A stretch of DNA of 64,000 bases from Methylobacterium sp. Leaf118 (GCF_920984675.1 NZ_CAKLBV010000018.1:1-64000); one strand, 5' to 3'; positions 8,773 through 17,594 are shown, counted from the first letter of the stretch. Made by a program: numbers and translations. The notes: generated by a model from the letters alone, not told the origin.

Positions 8773-10011
8773 CGCCGGGCGCTGATCGGCGGGGCCGCGG
8801 CCGTCGCCCTGGCGCGCCCGGCGCGCGGCGGCACGCCCCCGCGCGTCGTGGTGGTCGGCGCCGGATTCGGCGGCGCCACGGCGGCGCGCGGCCTCGCCGC
8901 CGGCGGTGTCGACGTCACCCTCGTCGAGGCGGCCGACCACTACGTCGCCTGCACGGGGAGCAATGCCGTCGTCGTCGGCCTGCGCGGGATCGAGGCGCAA
9001 CGCTTCGGCTACGACGCGCTCGGCCGGGCCGGACTCCGGCTCGTGCACGCCCGCGCCGAGGCGGTCGATCCGGCCGCGCGCCGGGTGAGCCTCGGCGACG
9101 GGACGGTGCTGCCTTACGACCGCCTCATCCTCTCGCCGGGGATCGCCCTGCGCTTCGACGCGGTGCCGGGCTACGACGCGCAGGCCGCCGAGGCCATGCC
9201 GCATGCCTGGAAGGCCGGGGCGCAGACCGTCCTGCTCGCCCGCCAGCTCGCCGCCATGCCGGAGGGCGGCACCGTCGTGCTCTCGGCGCCGGCGAACCCC
9301 TATCGCTGCCCGCCCGGCCCCTACGAGCGCGCGAGCCTGATCGCCCATTTCCTGAAGACCCGGAAGCCGCGCGCGAAGCTCATCCTGCTCGACGCCAAGG
9401 ACACCTTCTCGAAGCAGAAGCTGTTCGCGGCGGCCTGGGCGAGGCTCTATCCGGACGTGCTCGAATGGGTGCCGCTCGCGGCCGGCGGGCAGGTCAGCGA
9501 GGTCGATGCGGCCGCGATGGTCGTGCGCACCGATTTCGCCGAGGTGAAGGCGGACGTCGCCTGCATCATCCCGCCCCAGCGCGCCGGGCACATCGCCGCG
9601 CTCGCCGGCTGCGCCGACCGCAGCGGCTGGTGCCCGATCGACCCGGCGACCTTCGAGTCGCGCCTCGTGCCCGGCATCCACGTGATCGGGGACGCGGCCA
9701 TCGGCGGGGCCATGCCGAAATCCGCCTTCTCGGCCAACGCGCAGGGCAAGGTCTGCGCGCAGGCGGTGATCGACCTGCTGGCCGGGCGCGAGCCCCAGAG
9801 CCCGCGCCTCATCAACACCTGCTGGAGCCTCGTGGCCCCGGATTACGGGATCTCGGTCGCGGGCGTGTTCCGCCCGACCGACGGGCTGCTCGCGGACGTG
9901 CCGGGGGCCGGCGGCATCAGCCCGCTCGACGCGCCGGACGCGGTGCGCGCGCAGGAGGCGGCCTATGCCGAGAGCTGGTACCGGACCATCACCCGGGACG
10001 TGTTCGGGTGA
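8773..10011 (+). CDS. fccB: Sulfide dehydrogenase flavoprotein (flavocytochrome c), start codon missing
   Basis: FAD protein of the sulfide:quinone reductase/flavocytochrome c group, oxidising sulfide and passing electrons to the cytochrome subunit. It has a Rossmann motif VVVVGAGFGGATAA, the redox-disulfide cysteines in YRCPPGPYERAS and INTCWSLVAPDYGIS, and the FAD-binding VIGDAAIGGAMPKSA. A Tat signal (TRRALIGGAAAVALA) is readable in frame from about 8773. No ATG, GTG or TTG exists between the in-frame stops at 8689-8694 and GTG 8848, which would delete the signal and the first beta strand. The start given is where homology begins. The gene is therefore either damaged at its 5' end or joined to fccA by a frameshift. 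Confidence 0.8.
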   Translation, partial: RRALIGGAAAVALARPARGGTPPRVVVVGAGFGGATAARGLAAGGVDVTLVEAADHYVACTGSNAVVVGLRGIEAQRFGYDALGRAGLRLVHARAEAVDPAARRVSLGDGTVLPYDRLILSPGIALRFDAVPGYDAQAAEAMPHAWKAGAQTVLLARQLAAMPEGGTVVLSAPANPYRCPPGPYERASLIAHFLKTRKPRAKLILLDAKDTFSKQKLFAAAWARLYPDVLEWVPLAAGGQVSEVDAAAMVVRTDFAEVKADVACIIPPQRAGHIAALAGCADRSGWCPIDPATFESRLVPGIHVIGDAAIGGAMPKSAFSANAQGKVCAQAVIDLLAGREPQSPRLINTCWSLVAPDYGISVAGVFRPTDGLLADVPGAGGISPLDAPDAVRAQEAAYAESWYRTITRDVFG

Positions 10012-10463
10012 GCCGCCGGGCCGCCGGCCTGGTCGCCTCGGGGCTGGCGCTCGCCCTCACGGCGGCGCGGGCCGAGGAGGGCGCGGAGCCCGTCACGATC
10101 GTCGGCGACGGAATTCCCGCCCCCCTCACCGGCAGGCCGGGCGATCCGGCCCGCGGCCGGGCCATCGTGACCGACCGGGCCCGGGGCCTCTGCCTGCTCT
10201 GCCATGCCGGGCCCTTCCCGGAGGAGCGCTTCCAGGGCAACCTCGCCCCGGATCTCGCGGGCATCGGCGCCCGCCGGAGCCCGGCGCAGCTGCGCCTGCG
10301 CCTGGTGGACGGGCAGGCGTTGAACCCGGACACCATCATGCCATCCTATTACCGCCTGTCGGGGCTCGTCCGCGTGGGCCGGGCCTGGCAGGGCCGCCCG
10401 ATCCTGACCGCGGCCGAGATCGAGGATGTCGTCGCCTTCCTGGCGACCCTGCGGGAGCCTTGA
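10008..10463 (+). CDS. soxX: SoxX, monohaem cytochrome of the SoxAX complex
   Basis: A 151-residue protein with GTG start overlapping the fccB stop (GTGA). A signal peptide ends near residue 22. The haem motif CLLCH (about residues 63-67) is followed by DLAGIGAR and the axial methionine region IMPSYYR, as in SoxX. SoxAX initiates thiosulfate oxidation by oxidatively conjugating the sulfane sulfur to the SoxY carrier cysteine in the periplasm. Next gene soxY starts 9 bp downstream. Confidence 0.92.
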   Translation: MSRRAAGLVASGLALALTAARAEEGAEPVTIVGDGIPAPLTGRPGDPARGRAIVTDRARGLCLLCHAGPFPEERFQGNLAPDLAGIGARRSPAQLRLRLVDGQALNPDTIMPSYYRLSGLVRVGRAWQGRPILTAAEIEDVVAFLATLREP

Positions 10464-10472
10464 GGGAACACC

Positions 10473-10955
10473 ATGCGCACGGTGGGTCTGGGACGGACGG
10501 GGCGGGTCGACCGGCGCCGGGTGCTGGCCGGGGCGGCCGGGACGATGCTGGCGGTCGCGCTGCGGCCGGCCGCAGCGGCGGTGCCGCGCACCGAAACGAC
10601 GGACTCCGCCATCCGGCGCTTCGCCGGCGACAACCCGATCCAGTCGGGCCGCGTCAGCGTCGACCTGCCTCCGCTCGTCGACAACGGCAACACGGTGCCC
10701 CTCGGCATCACCGTCGAGAGCCCGATGACGCAAGCGGACCACGTGCGCCGCATCGGCGTGTTCAACGAGAAGAACCCGCAGCCGAACGTCGTCACGCTCC
10801 ATCTGCGGCCGGGCGCGGGCCGCGCGCAGGTCGCGACCCGGATCCGGCTCGCCGACACGCAGCGCATCACCGCGATCGCCGAAATGAGCGACGGCACCTA
10901 CTGGTCGGCGAGCGCGGACGCGATCGTGACCCTCGCGGCCTGCCTGGAGGGCTGA
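10473..10955 (+). CDS. soxY: SoxY, thiosulfate carrier subunit with variant C-terminal arm
   Basis: A 160-residue protein with a twin-arginine leader (DRRRVLAGAAGTML, residues 12-25). The body matches SoxY (IGVFNEKNPQPNV and YWSASADAIVTLAAC). SoxYZ carries sulfur intermediates on a cysteine in a flexible C-terminal arm that usually ends GGCGG. Here the end is AACLEG: the cysteine is present four residues from the end but the flanking glycines are replaced. soxZ follows 5 bp downstream; the pair would form the heterodimeric carrier. Confidence 0.9.
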   Translation: MRTVGLGRTGRVDRRRVLAGAAGTMLAVALRPAAAAVPRTETTDSAIRRFAGDNPIQSGRVSVDLPPLVDNGNTVPLGITVESPMTQADHVRRIGVFNEKNPQPNVVTLHLRPGAGRAQVATRIRLADTQRITAIAEMSDGTYWSASADAIVTLAACLEG

Positions 10956-10960
10956 CCCCG

Positions 10961-11281
10961 ATGGCCCGGACCCTGATCAACCTGCCGAAGACCGCCCATC
11001 CCGGCGAGGTGGTCACGATCAAGACCCTGATCGCGCACCCGATGGAGACGGGCTTCCGCCCCGGCGCGGACGGCCGCATCCTGGCGCGCAACATCGTCAC
11101 GGAGTTCGTCTGCCGCTTTGAGGGCGAGGAGGTTTTTCGCGCCGAGCTGTTCCCGGCGGCGGCCGCCAATCCCTACCTGACCTTCACCTGGGTCGCGACG
11201 GGCAGCGGTCGCTTCACCTTCACGTGGCGCGGCGATGCGGGGTTCGACCAGACCGAGACCGCAGCGATCACGGTGGCCTGA
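10961..11281 (+). CDS. soxZ: SoxZ, sulfur carrier complex subunit
   Basis: A 106-residue protein with the SoxZ sequence pattern: early VVTIKTLIAHPMETGFR, then FVCRFEGEEVFRAELFPA, and AANPYLTFTWVATGSG at about residues 64-80. There is no signal peptide, as usual, because SoxZ is exported with the Tat-dependent SoxY. It starts 5 bp after the soxY stop. soxA follows within 8 bp. Confidence 0.93.
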   Translation: MARTLINLPKTAHPGEVVTIKTLIAHPMETGFRPGADGRILARNIVTEFVCRFEGEEVFRAELFPAAAANPYLTFTWVATGSGRFTFTWRGDAGFDQTETAAITVA

Positions 11282-11289
11282 GCCGCGTG

Positions 11290-12078
11290 ATGCCGCGCCG
11301 CCCGGGCGCCCCGCTGCCGGTCGTCCTCGCCGCCCTGCTGCTGGCCGCCCCCTCGGCCGGGAGTGAGCCCATCGCCCCGGCCGATCGGCGCTCGAGCTTC
11401 GAGCAGATGGGACCCGACATTCAGGCGATGCAGCGCGACGAGGCGGCCAATCCCGGCATGCTCGCGGTCGCGGACGGGGCCGAGCTCTGGACGCGGCCGC
11501 CGAGGCCCGACCGGCCGGCCTGCGCCGGCTGCCACGGCGAGGCCGCCGGCATGCGCGGCGTGGCGGCCCGCTATCCGGCCTGGGACGAGAAGACGGCGCG
11601 GCCGATCGACCTTCAGGACCGGATCAGGGCCTGCCGGCGCGCGCACCAGGGCGCCGACCCGCTCGCCTACGAGAGCCCCGACCTGCTCGCGCTGACGGCC
11701 TTCGTCGCCGCGCAGTCCCGGGGCCTGCCGATCGCACCGCCGGACGATGCCCGGCTCGCGCCGGCCCGGGCCGAGGGCCGCGCGCTGTTCGAGGCGCGCC
11801 AGGGTCAGCTCGGCCTGTCCTGCGCGATCTGTCACGACGCGCATTGGGGGCGGCACCTCGGCTCGGCCGTGATCCCGCAGGGCCATCCGACCGGCTACCC
11901 GCTCTACCGGCTCGAATGGCAGGGGCTGGGCTCGCTGCAGCGGCGTCTGCGCAACTGCCTCACCGGCATGCGGGCCGAGCCCTTCGGATACGGGGCTCCG
12001 GACTACGTCGCGCTCGAACTCTATCTCGCGACGCGGGCCGCGCCGTTGCCGGTGGAGACGCCCGCCGTGCGTCCCTGA
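11290..12078 (+). CDS. soxA: SoxA, dihaem catalytic cytochrome of SoxAX
   Basis: A 262-residue protein with a signal peptide (about residues 1-24) and two CxxCH motifs: CAGCH near 78 and CAICH near 180. The active-site cysteine region LRNCLTGMRAEPFGYG lies near 220-235, preceded by GHPTGYPLYRLEWQGLGSLQ. With SoxX it forms the thiosulfate-binding cytochrome. ATG 11290 is chosen; GTG 11287 is directly in front. This is the last sox gene here: soxB and soxCD are not in the window, so the full pathway would need genes elsewhere. Confidence 0.93.
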   Translation: MPRRPGAPLPVVLAALLLAAPSAGSEPIAPADRRSSFEQMGPDIQAMQRDEAANPGMLAVADGAELWTRPPRPDRPACAGCHGEAAGMRGVAARYPAWDEKTARPIDLQDRIRACRRAHQGADPLAYESPDLLALTAFVAAQSRGLPIAPPDDARLAPARAEGRALFEARQGQLGLSCAICHDAHWGRHLGSAVIPQGHPTGYPLYRLEWQGLGSLQRRLRNCLTGMRAEPFGYGAPDYVALELYLATRAAPLPVETPAVRP

Positions 12079-12409
12079 GGCCCCCGCCGCACGGGGCCGC
12101 GACCGGGGAGCGTCCCGCCCAACCTCAGCTTGTCCTCCCCTCATGTCGATTCGTCCGCCGAAGCTTGAGAAATCCTTCGATATGGTCGAGCTTTCGTAAG
12201 GGTCGGGTCGCCCCTCGAATCAATGGAGCGGCAGCGTCACGGCAAGCCGGAGCGTTCGAAGGTCCTGCTCGCCACAGGCGGGATCGATGCCGGGCGGTCC
12301 CGTGGCGAAGGGCGCGCGCGGCGGCACGCCCCCCGCGCCAGGTCGACGAGCCGAGATCCGCCGGACGCCGATCCACCGGTCGGAGCCGGACAGGGCAGGA
12401 GGCGCCGTG
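12079..12409. other. Intergenic stretch, no gene seen
   Basis: 331 bp between soxA and the lipase-like gene. It has a ribosome-binding sequence (CAGGAGG, 12396-12402) near its end. I see no conserved coding pattern, RNA or repeat. Confidence 0.5.
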
Positions 12410-14047
12410 ATGACCGCACCGACGACGAAAAACTACTTCGACGTTGCGAGCTGGATGTACGGCAACGCCGACAACGACCGGCTGCCCTCGATCCCGTTCG
12501 GGCTCGAGCGGTTCGACTACGCGCCGGGCCAGTTCGATTCCGGCCTCTCGCCCACCGGCTTCCACGGCGCCGCCTTCGTCACGCAAGGGGACGACCCCAC
12601 CGTCATCATCGGCTTCGAGGGGACGGATGCGGCGGGCATCGCCGTGCGCAAGGCGTTCCTGCTGGCCCAGATCGCCGCCGACACGGCGCTCTATTTCGGC
12701 TACCTCCCCATCGTCCTCGTCCAGTCCCTCGATTTCGCGCGCGCGGTCCTCGCCGCCGCCGAGGAGCAGGGCATCCCGAAGGAGCGGGTCGTCGTCACCG
12801 GCCACTCGCTGGGCGCGGGCGCCGCAGCCTACGTCTCGACCCAGCTCGGCCTCGACGGCGTGACCTGGGCGGCCCCGGGCCTCGACGACGCCTATCTCCG
12901 CCCGGACAGCGGGGGAACACTCAAGAACTACGTCGTCTTCGGTGATCCGGTCGGCAATTACAGCGCCACACCGGACAACTACGAGAACGGGTTCCTCGAC
13001 AGCACGGAGATCCGCCGCGTCGGGGATCCCGACTATATCGGCGATCCCGCCGGGCGGACGAGGCTCGAGACCGCCACCGCTCTGTTCGATCCGGGACCGG
13101 GCTACGATCCCGAGGCGGGGCTGCTCGAAGTCGGCCTCCTCGCCGCGGTCTATCACCGGCTCACCTATTACGGAGATCAGTTCGACCCGTCCCTCAACGC
13201 GGGCGCACCGGTCGCGGTCGACGACAGCCGCATCCTGAGCGGGCCGGACTACGTCCGGTATTTCGGCGATCTCGTCGATCGCAGCGCGCTCGTCAGCGAC
13301 GCCTTCTACAACGTCTACAACGACGATGTCCGCGCGGCAGGGATCGATCCGGAGGCGCATTACAGCCTGTTCGGCTGGCGCGAGGGCCGCGATCCGAACG
13401 CCTTCTTCTCCACGACCGGCTACCGGGCCGCCAATCCGGACGTCGCCGGGTCAGGGAGCGATCCGCTCGCCCAGTACCACGCGACCGGGTGGCGCGAGGG
13501 CCGCGATCCGAGCGCCGCCTTCGACACGCAACTCTACCTCCTGCGAAACCCGGACGTCGCGGCCGCCGGCATCGATCCGCTCGCCCACTACCTCGATTAC
13601 GGCCAGTACGAGGGACGCCGGGTCGATGCCGCGATCGGGCAGGCGGGCGATCTGATCGCCCGTGCCGGCTTCGATGCCGAGTACTATCTCCTGGCCAATC
13701 CCGACATCGCCGCGTTCACGCTGGCCTTGGGATTGGGCGAGGCCTTCGCCGAGCAGCATTACCGGACCTCCGGCTGGCGGGAGGGCCGCAATCCGAACGC
13801 CTTCTTCGATACGAGCGACTACCTCGCCGCCAACCCCGACGTGAAGGCCGCCGGGATCGATCCCCTCGCCCATTATGACCAGTTCGGATGGCGGGAGGGC
13901 CGCGACCCGTCCGGCACCTTCGACACCACCGCCTACCTGACGCAGTATACGGATGTCGCGGCGGCCCACATCAATCCGCTGCTGCACTACATGACCTTCG
14001 GGGTCTACGAAGGACGCTCCCTCTCGAGCGACAGCCTGATCGGATGA
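12410..14047 (+). CDS. Lipase class 3-like domain fused to six NPDV/EGR repeats
   Basis: A 545-residue protein started at ATG 12410 after CAGGAGG. The N-terminal half (about residues 1-270) has an alpha/beta-hydrolase nucleophile motif GHSLGAG near residue 131 and resembles class 3 lipases. The C-terminal half carries six repeats of about 38-50 residues with the consensus YL-x2-NPDV-AAAGIDPLAHY-x3-G-x2-EGRDP. No Sec signal is present; such repeats occur in large secreted proteins of alphaproteobacteria, so type I secretion is plausible. Activity and cargo are not known. No T1SS genes are adjacent. Confidence 0.78.
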   Translation: MTAPTTKNYFDVASWMYGNADNDRLPSIPFGLERFDYAPGQFDSGLSPTGFHGAAFVTQGDDPTVIIGFEGTDAAGIAVRKAFLLAQIAADTALYFGYLPIVLVQSLDFARAVLAAAEEQGIPKERVVVTGHSLGAGAAAYVSTQLGLDGVTWAAPGLDDAYLRPDSGGTLKNYVVFGDPVGNYSATPDNYENGFLDSTEIRRVGDPDYIGDPAGRTRLETATALFDPGPGYDPEAGLLEVGLLAAVYHRLTYYGDQFDPSLNAGAPVAVDDSRILSGPDYVRYFGDLVDRSALVSDAFYNVYNDDVRAAGIDPEAHYSLFGWREGRDPNAFFSTTGYRAANPDVAGSGSDPLAQYHATGWREGRDPSAAFDTQLYLLRNPDVAAAGIDPLAHYLDYGQYEGRRVDAAIGQAGDLIARAGFDAEYYLLANPDIAAFTLALGLGEAFAEQHYRTSGWREGRNPNAFFDTSDYLAANPDVKAAGIDPLAHYDQFGWREGRDPSGTFDTTAYLTQYTDVAAAHINPLLHYMTFGVYEGRSLSSDSLIG

Positions 14048-14098
14048 CCCGCATCCGGTCCGCGCGTTCGATCGGCCCCTCAGCGCGCCAGGATATGG

Positions 14099-14920
14099 TC
14101 ATGCCGGCGGAACCTCGCAGGAATAGATCACGTAATAGGGATACCAGCTTCTCCCCGACAAAGGGTGTCGCTCGAAAGTAAATCCGCTCGCAACAAGCAC
14201 GTCCTCCCACAGCTTCTGCGGAAGGAACATGTTCTTCCCGGAAAAGACGTATCTCTGGGCAATCTCATACTCATCCCGGCTGAGCCGCCCGGACTTGAGG
14301 TCATCCTCGATCAGCGCATACACCCTGCCGCAATCGAGAAGACAATCCTCGCGGGCATAGGCCTGCGCCCAGTATCCCTTGATTCTCAAGTCGAACCCGA
14401 ATTCCGCCTCCGACAGGTCGCCCTGCCTGTACCGTCGGATCAAGGTTTCCGCCGGTTCGGGGGTGACGGGCGCCAAGGCCTGCCGCGTGATGAAGCGCCC
14501 CCCCGGCGCAAGGGTGTTTCGAATCTGCGCCAGCAAGTGGCGATGGTCCGGCACGGACAAGAGATTTCCGAAAATCCCATCGCCCACGATGAAATCGGCC
14601 TTTTCGGGCACCGCCGTCGGCAACGACATCCAATTTACAAACAGCACCGTTTCGCGGGCTCGGGCGGTCGGCGACAGCCAATCCTCATACAACGCAATGG
14701 CGTCCGGGCTGTGATCGATCGCGTAGGAGCGGGTCGCGTGGCGACCCGCCAGGGCGCGGAGCTCCGGGGTCATCCCGAGCACGACGCCCACCGCCCTCTC
14801 GTCCGGCAGGCACAGCTCGTAACGCTGCAGCTCGTCCGCATTCGGACTGCCCGCCTCGTGCCGCACCTGTCGGCTTCGATCTTTGATGCGACTCTCGAGA
14901 GCCACCGGGTCCCAAACCAT
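14099..14920 (-). CDS. SAM-dependent methyltransferase-like protein
   Basis: A 273-residue protein with class I methyltransferase features: a motif I-like GVVLGMTPELR (about residues 44-54), an acidic position in YAIDHSPDAI, a motif IV region KADFIVGDGIFGNL (about 107-120) and LAPGGRFITRQAL. The glycine motif is atypical (GMTPE rather than GxGxG). It is the second gene of a minus-strand pair with the PP-loop ATPase upstream, and the surrounding DNA is noticeably more AT-rich than the rest. Substrate unknown; a secondary-metabolite or nucleoside role is possible. Confidence 0.65.
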   Translation of the reverse strand: MVWDPVALESRIKDRSRQVRHEAGSPNADELQRYELCLPDERAVGVVLGMTPELRALAGRHATRSYAIDHSPDAIALYEDWLSPTARARETVLFVNWMSLPTAVPEKADFIVGDGIFGNLLSVPDHRHLLAQIRNTLAPGGRFITRQALAPVTPEPAETLIRRYRQGDLSEAEFGFDLRIKGYWAQAYAREDCLLDCGRVYALIEDDLKSGRLSRDEYEIAQRYVFSGKNMFLPQKLWEDVLVASGFTFERHPLSGRSWYPYYVIYSCEVPPA

Positions 14921-14968
14921 TCAAGATTCCATTCAAGCCGAGACGGCGCCAACAGAGCAGATTTTTAT

Positions 14969-14995
14969 ATAATACGCTTTGTATTTTCATCACAA
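14969..14995 (-). promoter_or_regulatory. Candidate sigma-70-type promoter for the methyltransferase-like gene
   Basis: On the minus strand TTGTGA (14995-14990) and TATTAT (14974-14969) are separated by 15 bp in an unusually AT-rich stretch, about 50 bp upstream of the 14920 start. The spacer is short, so this is a candidate only. Confidence 0.35.
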
Positions 14996-15019
14996 AGCAT
15001 GAACTGTTCAAGACTTTGT

Positions 15020-16141
15020 CTAAAAATCCGACGATAAGTAGGATGTCGGGCCACCGAGACTGGGCACGGTCACCCGAGTGTCCGTGCGGGATCGTCCGAC
15101 CAGATTCCCGATGGCCTCCAACAGCCCTGGCTCGAGCGGAGCGCTCAAATAGCTCTCGAATACGACAAGGTACTCTTCCTTGACTTTCGGAAGATCGTCG
15201 ATCGTGGATTTCAGGCTCTCGATGTTCGGAAAGGTTTCGAACTCACCGAGTTTGGCTTCGGCGGCCAGGAGCAGCATCGTCCTGAGACATTTCTCGCATT
15301 GCCCGCAATTCCGATCGGTCGTCCGGTGCTCCCAACACACCGTCAGATGCTGCCGCACGAGCGGTTCGCCGATGACGAGCTTGAGTTTCTCCGCTCGCCA
15401 AAGATGGGCCCCGAAATGTGAGAAACGCAGGTCACGCGTCGACCAATAATAATCGATCTTCCAATGCGAGCCCCAGGGCCGATCGTGGACATAGGGATAC
15501 GAGGACGAAATCTGAACGGACGCCAAATGCCCGCTCATGCAATGCGCAACACTCGCAAGGGCACCGCCGTGGCATTTCCCCCAATTTGCCTTTCGGGTGA
15601 GATGATGCGTCCGGTAATTCGATCGCACGATGATCGATCGGGCATTGACCGCGCTGGCCACGTCTCTGAACGTTCTCTCGAAATCGATCATCCGCTCGGT
15701 CGCGTTGAGCGGAATGTCGAATCCGTGCACATAAACCAGGACATCCGGGGGCGTCGGGGACCTGAGAAGCGAATAGAAGGAATCGACGCCGCCTGAGAAG
15801 AACAGTGCCGTTCCGCCACCCGGAGGCCGTGTGTCCTGAGCCGTTTTCGTGACGAGAGGGCTTTCAAAAACGTCGGGAGACGAGCCCCACCATTCCGACA
15901 TCTGGCGCGCGACTTTGTTGATATTGAACGCAAAGTCTTCGTCGACAGGCTGGCGGCACGCCACTTGATGCTTCAAATTCGCTGCACACGGCATCACGGC
16001 GCAGATGGCCGCCTCAAGGTTGGGTGTGAGACGGATATCGTCCGTTTCGAACCAAAGATCCTCGTTGTCGATGCTCCAGGCGGCACGGCATGTGTTTCCA
16101 TCGATCGTCATCGATGGATCGCCGATCGTAATGGTCGCCAT
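15020..16141 (-). CDS. PP-loop (QueC-like) ATP pyrophosphatase of unknown substrate
   Basis: A 373-residue protein. The ATP-pyrophosphatase P-loop FFSGGVDSFYSLL lies near residues 113-125, followed by VYVHGFDIPLN. A C-terminal zinc-type knuckle RNCGQCEKCLRTMLLL lies near 287-302, as in QueC and related adenylating enzymes (7-cyano-7-deazaguanine synthase family). It is longer than QueC (about 230 residues), with a non-conserved N-terminal domain. It probably adenylates a carboxylate or amide. Low local GC and the lack of queuosine genes nearby suggest an acquired biosynthetic pair with the methyltransferase 99 bp downstream. Confidence 0.72.
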   Translation of the reverse strand: MATITIGDPSMTIDGNTCRAAWSIDNEDLWFETDDIRLTPNLEAAICAVMPCAANLKHQVACRQPVDEDFAFNINKVARQMSEWWGSSPDVFESPLVTKTAQDTRPPGGGTALFFSGGVDSFYSLLRSPTPPDVLVYVHGFDIPLNATERMIDFERTFRDVASAVNARSIIVRSNYRTHHLTRKANWGKCHGGALASVAHCMSGHLASVQISSSYPYVHDRPWGSHWKIDYYWSTRDLRFSHFGAHLWRAEKLKLVIGEPLVRQHLTVCWEHRTTDRNCGQCEKCLRTMLLLAAEAKLGEFETFPNIESLKSTIDDLPKVKEEYLVVFESYLSAPLEPGLLEAIGNLVGRSRTDTRVTVPSLGGPTSYLSSDF

Positions 16142-16559
16142 CAGTCCCCAGATCCTATCCGCATGTTCGAGACGTCGATTCGCTCAAGCCGGGGAATGAT
16201 GCGATGCCCCTGCCCAGCATCGGCGTCGAGCGGGTTTCGTTCTCCTACGTCGGCGAGACACGATCTCCTATGAGGAAGGTGTCAGAAGCCGCTTTCCTGT
16301 CAGCGATTCCGGGCAGGGGAGGGGCGGGGTCTGTGATCGGCCCGTCCCGTGCAGCGGGCGCATTGGCGCAGCCGGGCGCGACAGGCCGGGCGCCGCCGCG
16401 GGGAAGAGCGGCCACCGCCCCCGAGTGGCCGAGGCCGGCCGATTGCGGCACGAACAGGTTCGAGACGGGCGGACGCCGGAGCGGACGGGGCCCGACCGGC
16501 TCGACCGACCCTGACCCGATCGGGATCGCCTTCCCACGCGCAGCCAGTCCGGGGCCTTG
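16142..16559. other. Divergent intergenic stretch, no gene seen
   Basis: 418 bp between the minus-strand PP-loop gene and the plus-strand LysR gene. It should hold both promoters. I see no recognisable gene, RNA or repeat; no LysR box (T-N11-A) could be chosen with confidence. Confidence 0.45.
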
Positions 16560-17474
16560 ATGCGGATCCATCGAACCGAACTGGCCGATCTCGGCACCTT
16601 CCTCGCCATCGCGCGCCATCGCAGCTTCCGGCGGGCCGGTCTGGAGCTCGGCGTCAGCGCCTCCGCGCTGAGCCATGCGCTCAAGGCGATGGAGGCGCGA
16701 CTCGGCGTGCGGCTCGTCAACCGCACCAGCCGGAGCGTCACGCTCACCGCCGCCGGGGAAGATCTGGTCGCGGGCCTGGATTCTCCCTTCGCGGCGATCG
16801 GCTCGGCGCTCGAGATGCTCAACCGGCACCGGGAGCCGACGAGGGTGACCGGGCGGATCCGCCTCAACGTGCTCGAACATGCGAGCACGCTGCTGCTCGC
16901 CCCCGTGCTGCCCCTGTTTCACGAGCGCCACCCGCAGGTCGAGATCGATGTCCGGGTGTCCAACGATCTCCTGGACGTCGTGGAGGCCGGCGCCGATGCG
17001 GGCATCCGTTATGGCGGAACGGTCCCCCAGGACATGGTGGCGCAGCGCCTGTCGGCCGATCTGCGCTGGGTGGTGGTCGGCGCTCCGGCCTATCTCGACC
17101 GGCACGGAACGCCCAATCATCCCCGCGACCTCGCGGATCATCGATGCCTGCGCATCCGCCTGGGCGACGACCGCCTCTACGCATGGGAGTTCGAGCGCGG
17201 GGGGGACACCCTCGCCCTCGACGTTCCCGGGGCGGCGACGATCGACAACACCCAGTTCGCCCTCGGCCTCGCGGCGGCGGGCGGGGGGCTCGCCTATCTC
17301 CCCGAGCCGTGCGTCGGCCCCTCGGTCGCCCGCGGCGCGCTTCGCATCGTGCTGCCGGACTGGGCGCCGATGGGGCCAGGCTTCCACCTCTACTATCCCG
17401 GGCGCCGCCAGTTGCCGACCGGATTGCGGCTGCTCGGCAGCCTGATCCGCGAGGTGCAGCCCCTCGGCCTGTGA
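16560..17474 (+). CDS. LysR-family transcriptional regulator
   Basis: A 304-residue regulator. The N-terminal winged helix-turn-helix (about residues 1-65: FLAIARHRSFRRAGLELGVSAS then LSHALKAMEARLGVRLVNRTSR) precedes a substrate-binding domain (about 90-295) with VDVVEAGADAGIRYGGTV-type sequence. A TTG directly precedes the ATG. It is followed 120 bp later by an SDR gene on the same strand and then by remnants of a cupin and a GST gene, its likely former targets. The effector is unknown. Confidence 0.92.
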   Translation: MRIHRTELADLGTFLAIARHRSFRRAGLELGVSASALSHALKAMEARLGVRLVNRTSRSVTLTAAGEDLVAGLDSPFAAIGSALEMLNRHREPTRVTGRIRLNVLEHASTLLLAPVLPLFHERHPQVEIDVRVSNDLLDVVEAGADAGIRYGGTVPQDMVAQRLSADLRWVVVGAPAYLDRHGTPNHPRDLADHRCLRIRLGDDRLYAWEFERGGDTLALDVPGAATIDNTQFALGLAAAGGGLAYLPEPCVGPSVARGALRIVLPDWAPMGPGFHLYYPGRRQLPTGLRLLGSLIREVQPLGL

Positions 17475-17594
17475 GGGTGACGCCCTCCGGCGATGAGCCT
17501 CGCTCATCGTTCCGGTGAGAGACGAACGCCTGATCGGCGGAGCGCGCGATGTCTACGTCAGACCTCTCACCGAGGTCAGCAGGACAAACGAGAC

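Noticed and set aside
7587..10463. A 958-codon open frame spanning the cytochrome, fccB and soxX
   Set aside because: Only its ends (the fccA and soxX parts) match real proteins. The middle reads fccB out of frame and is arginine/glycine-rich, as expected of a high-GC shadow frame.
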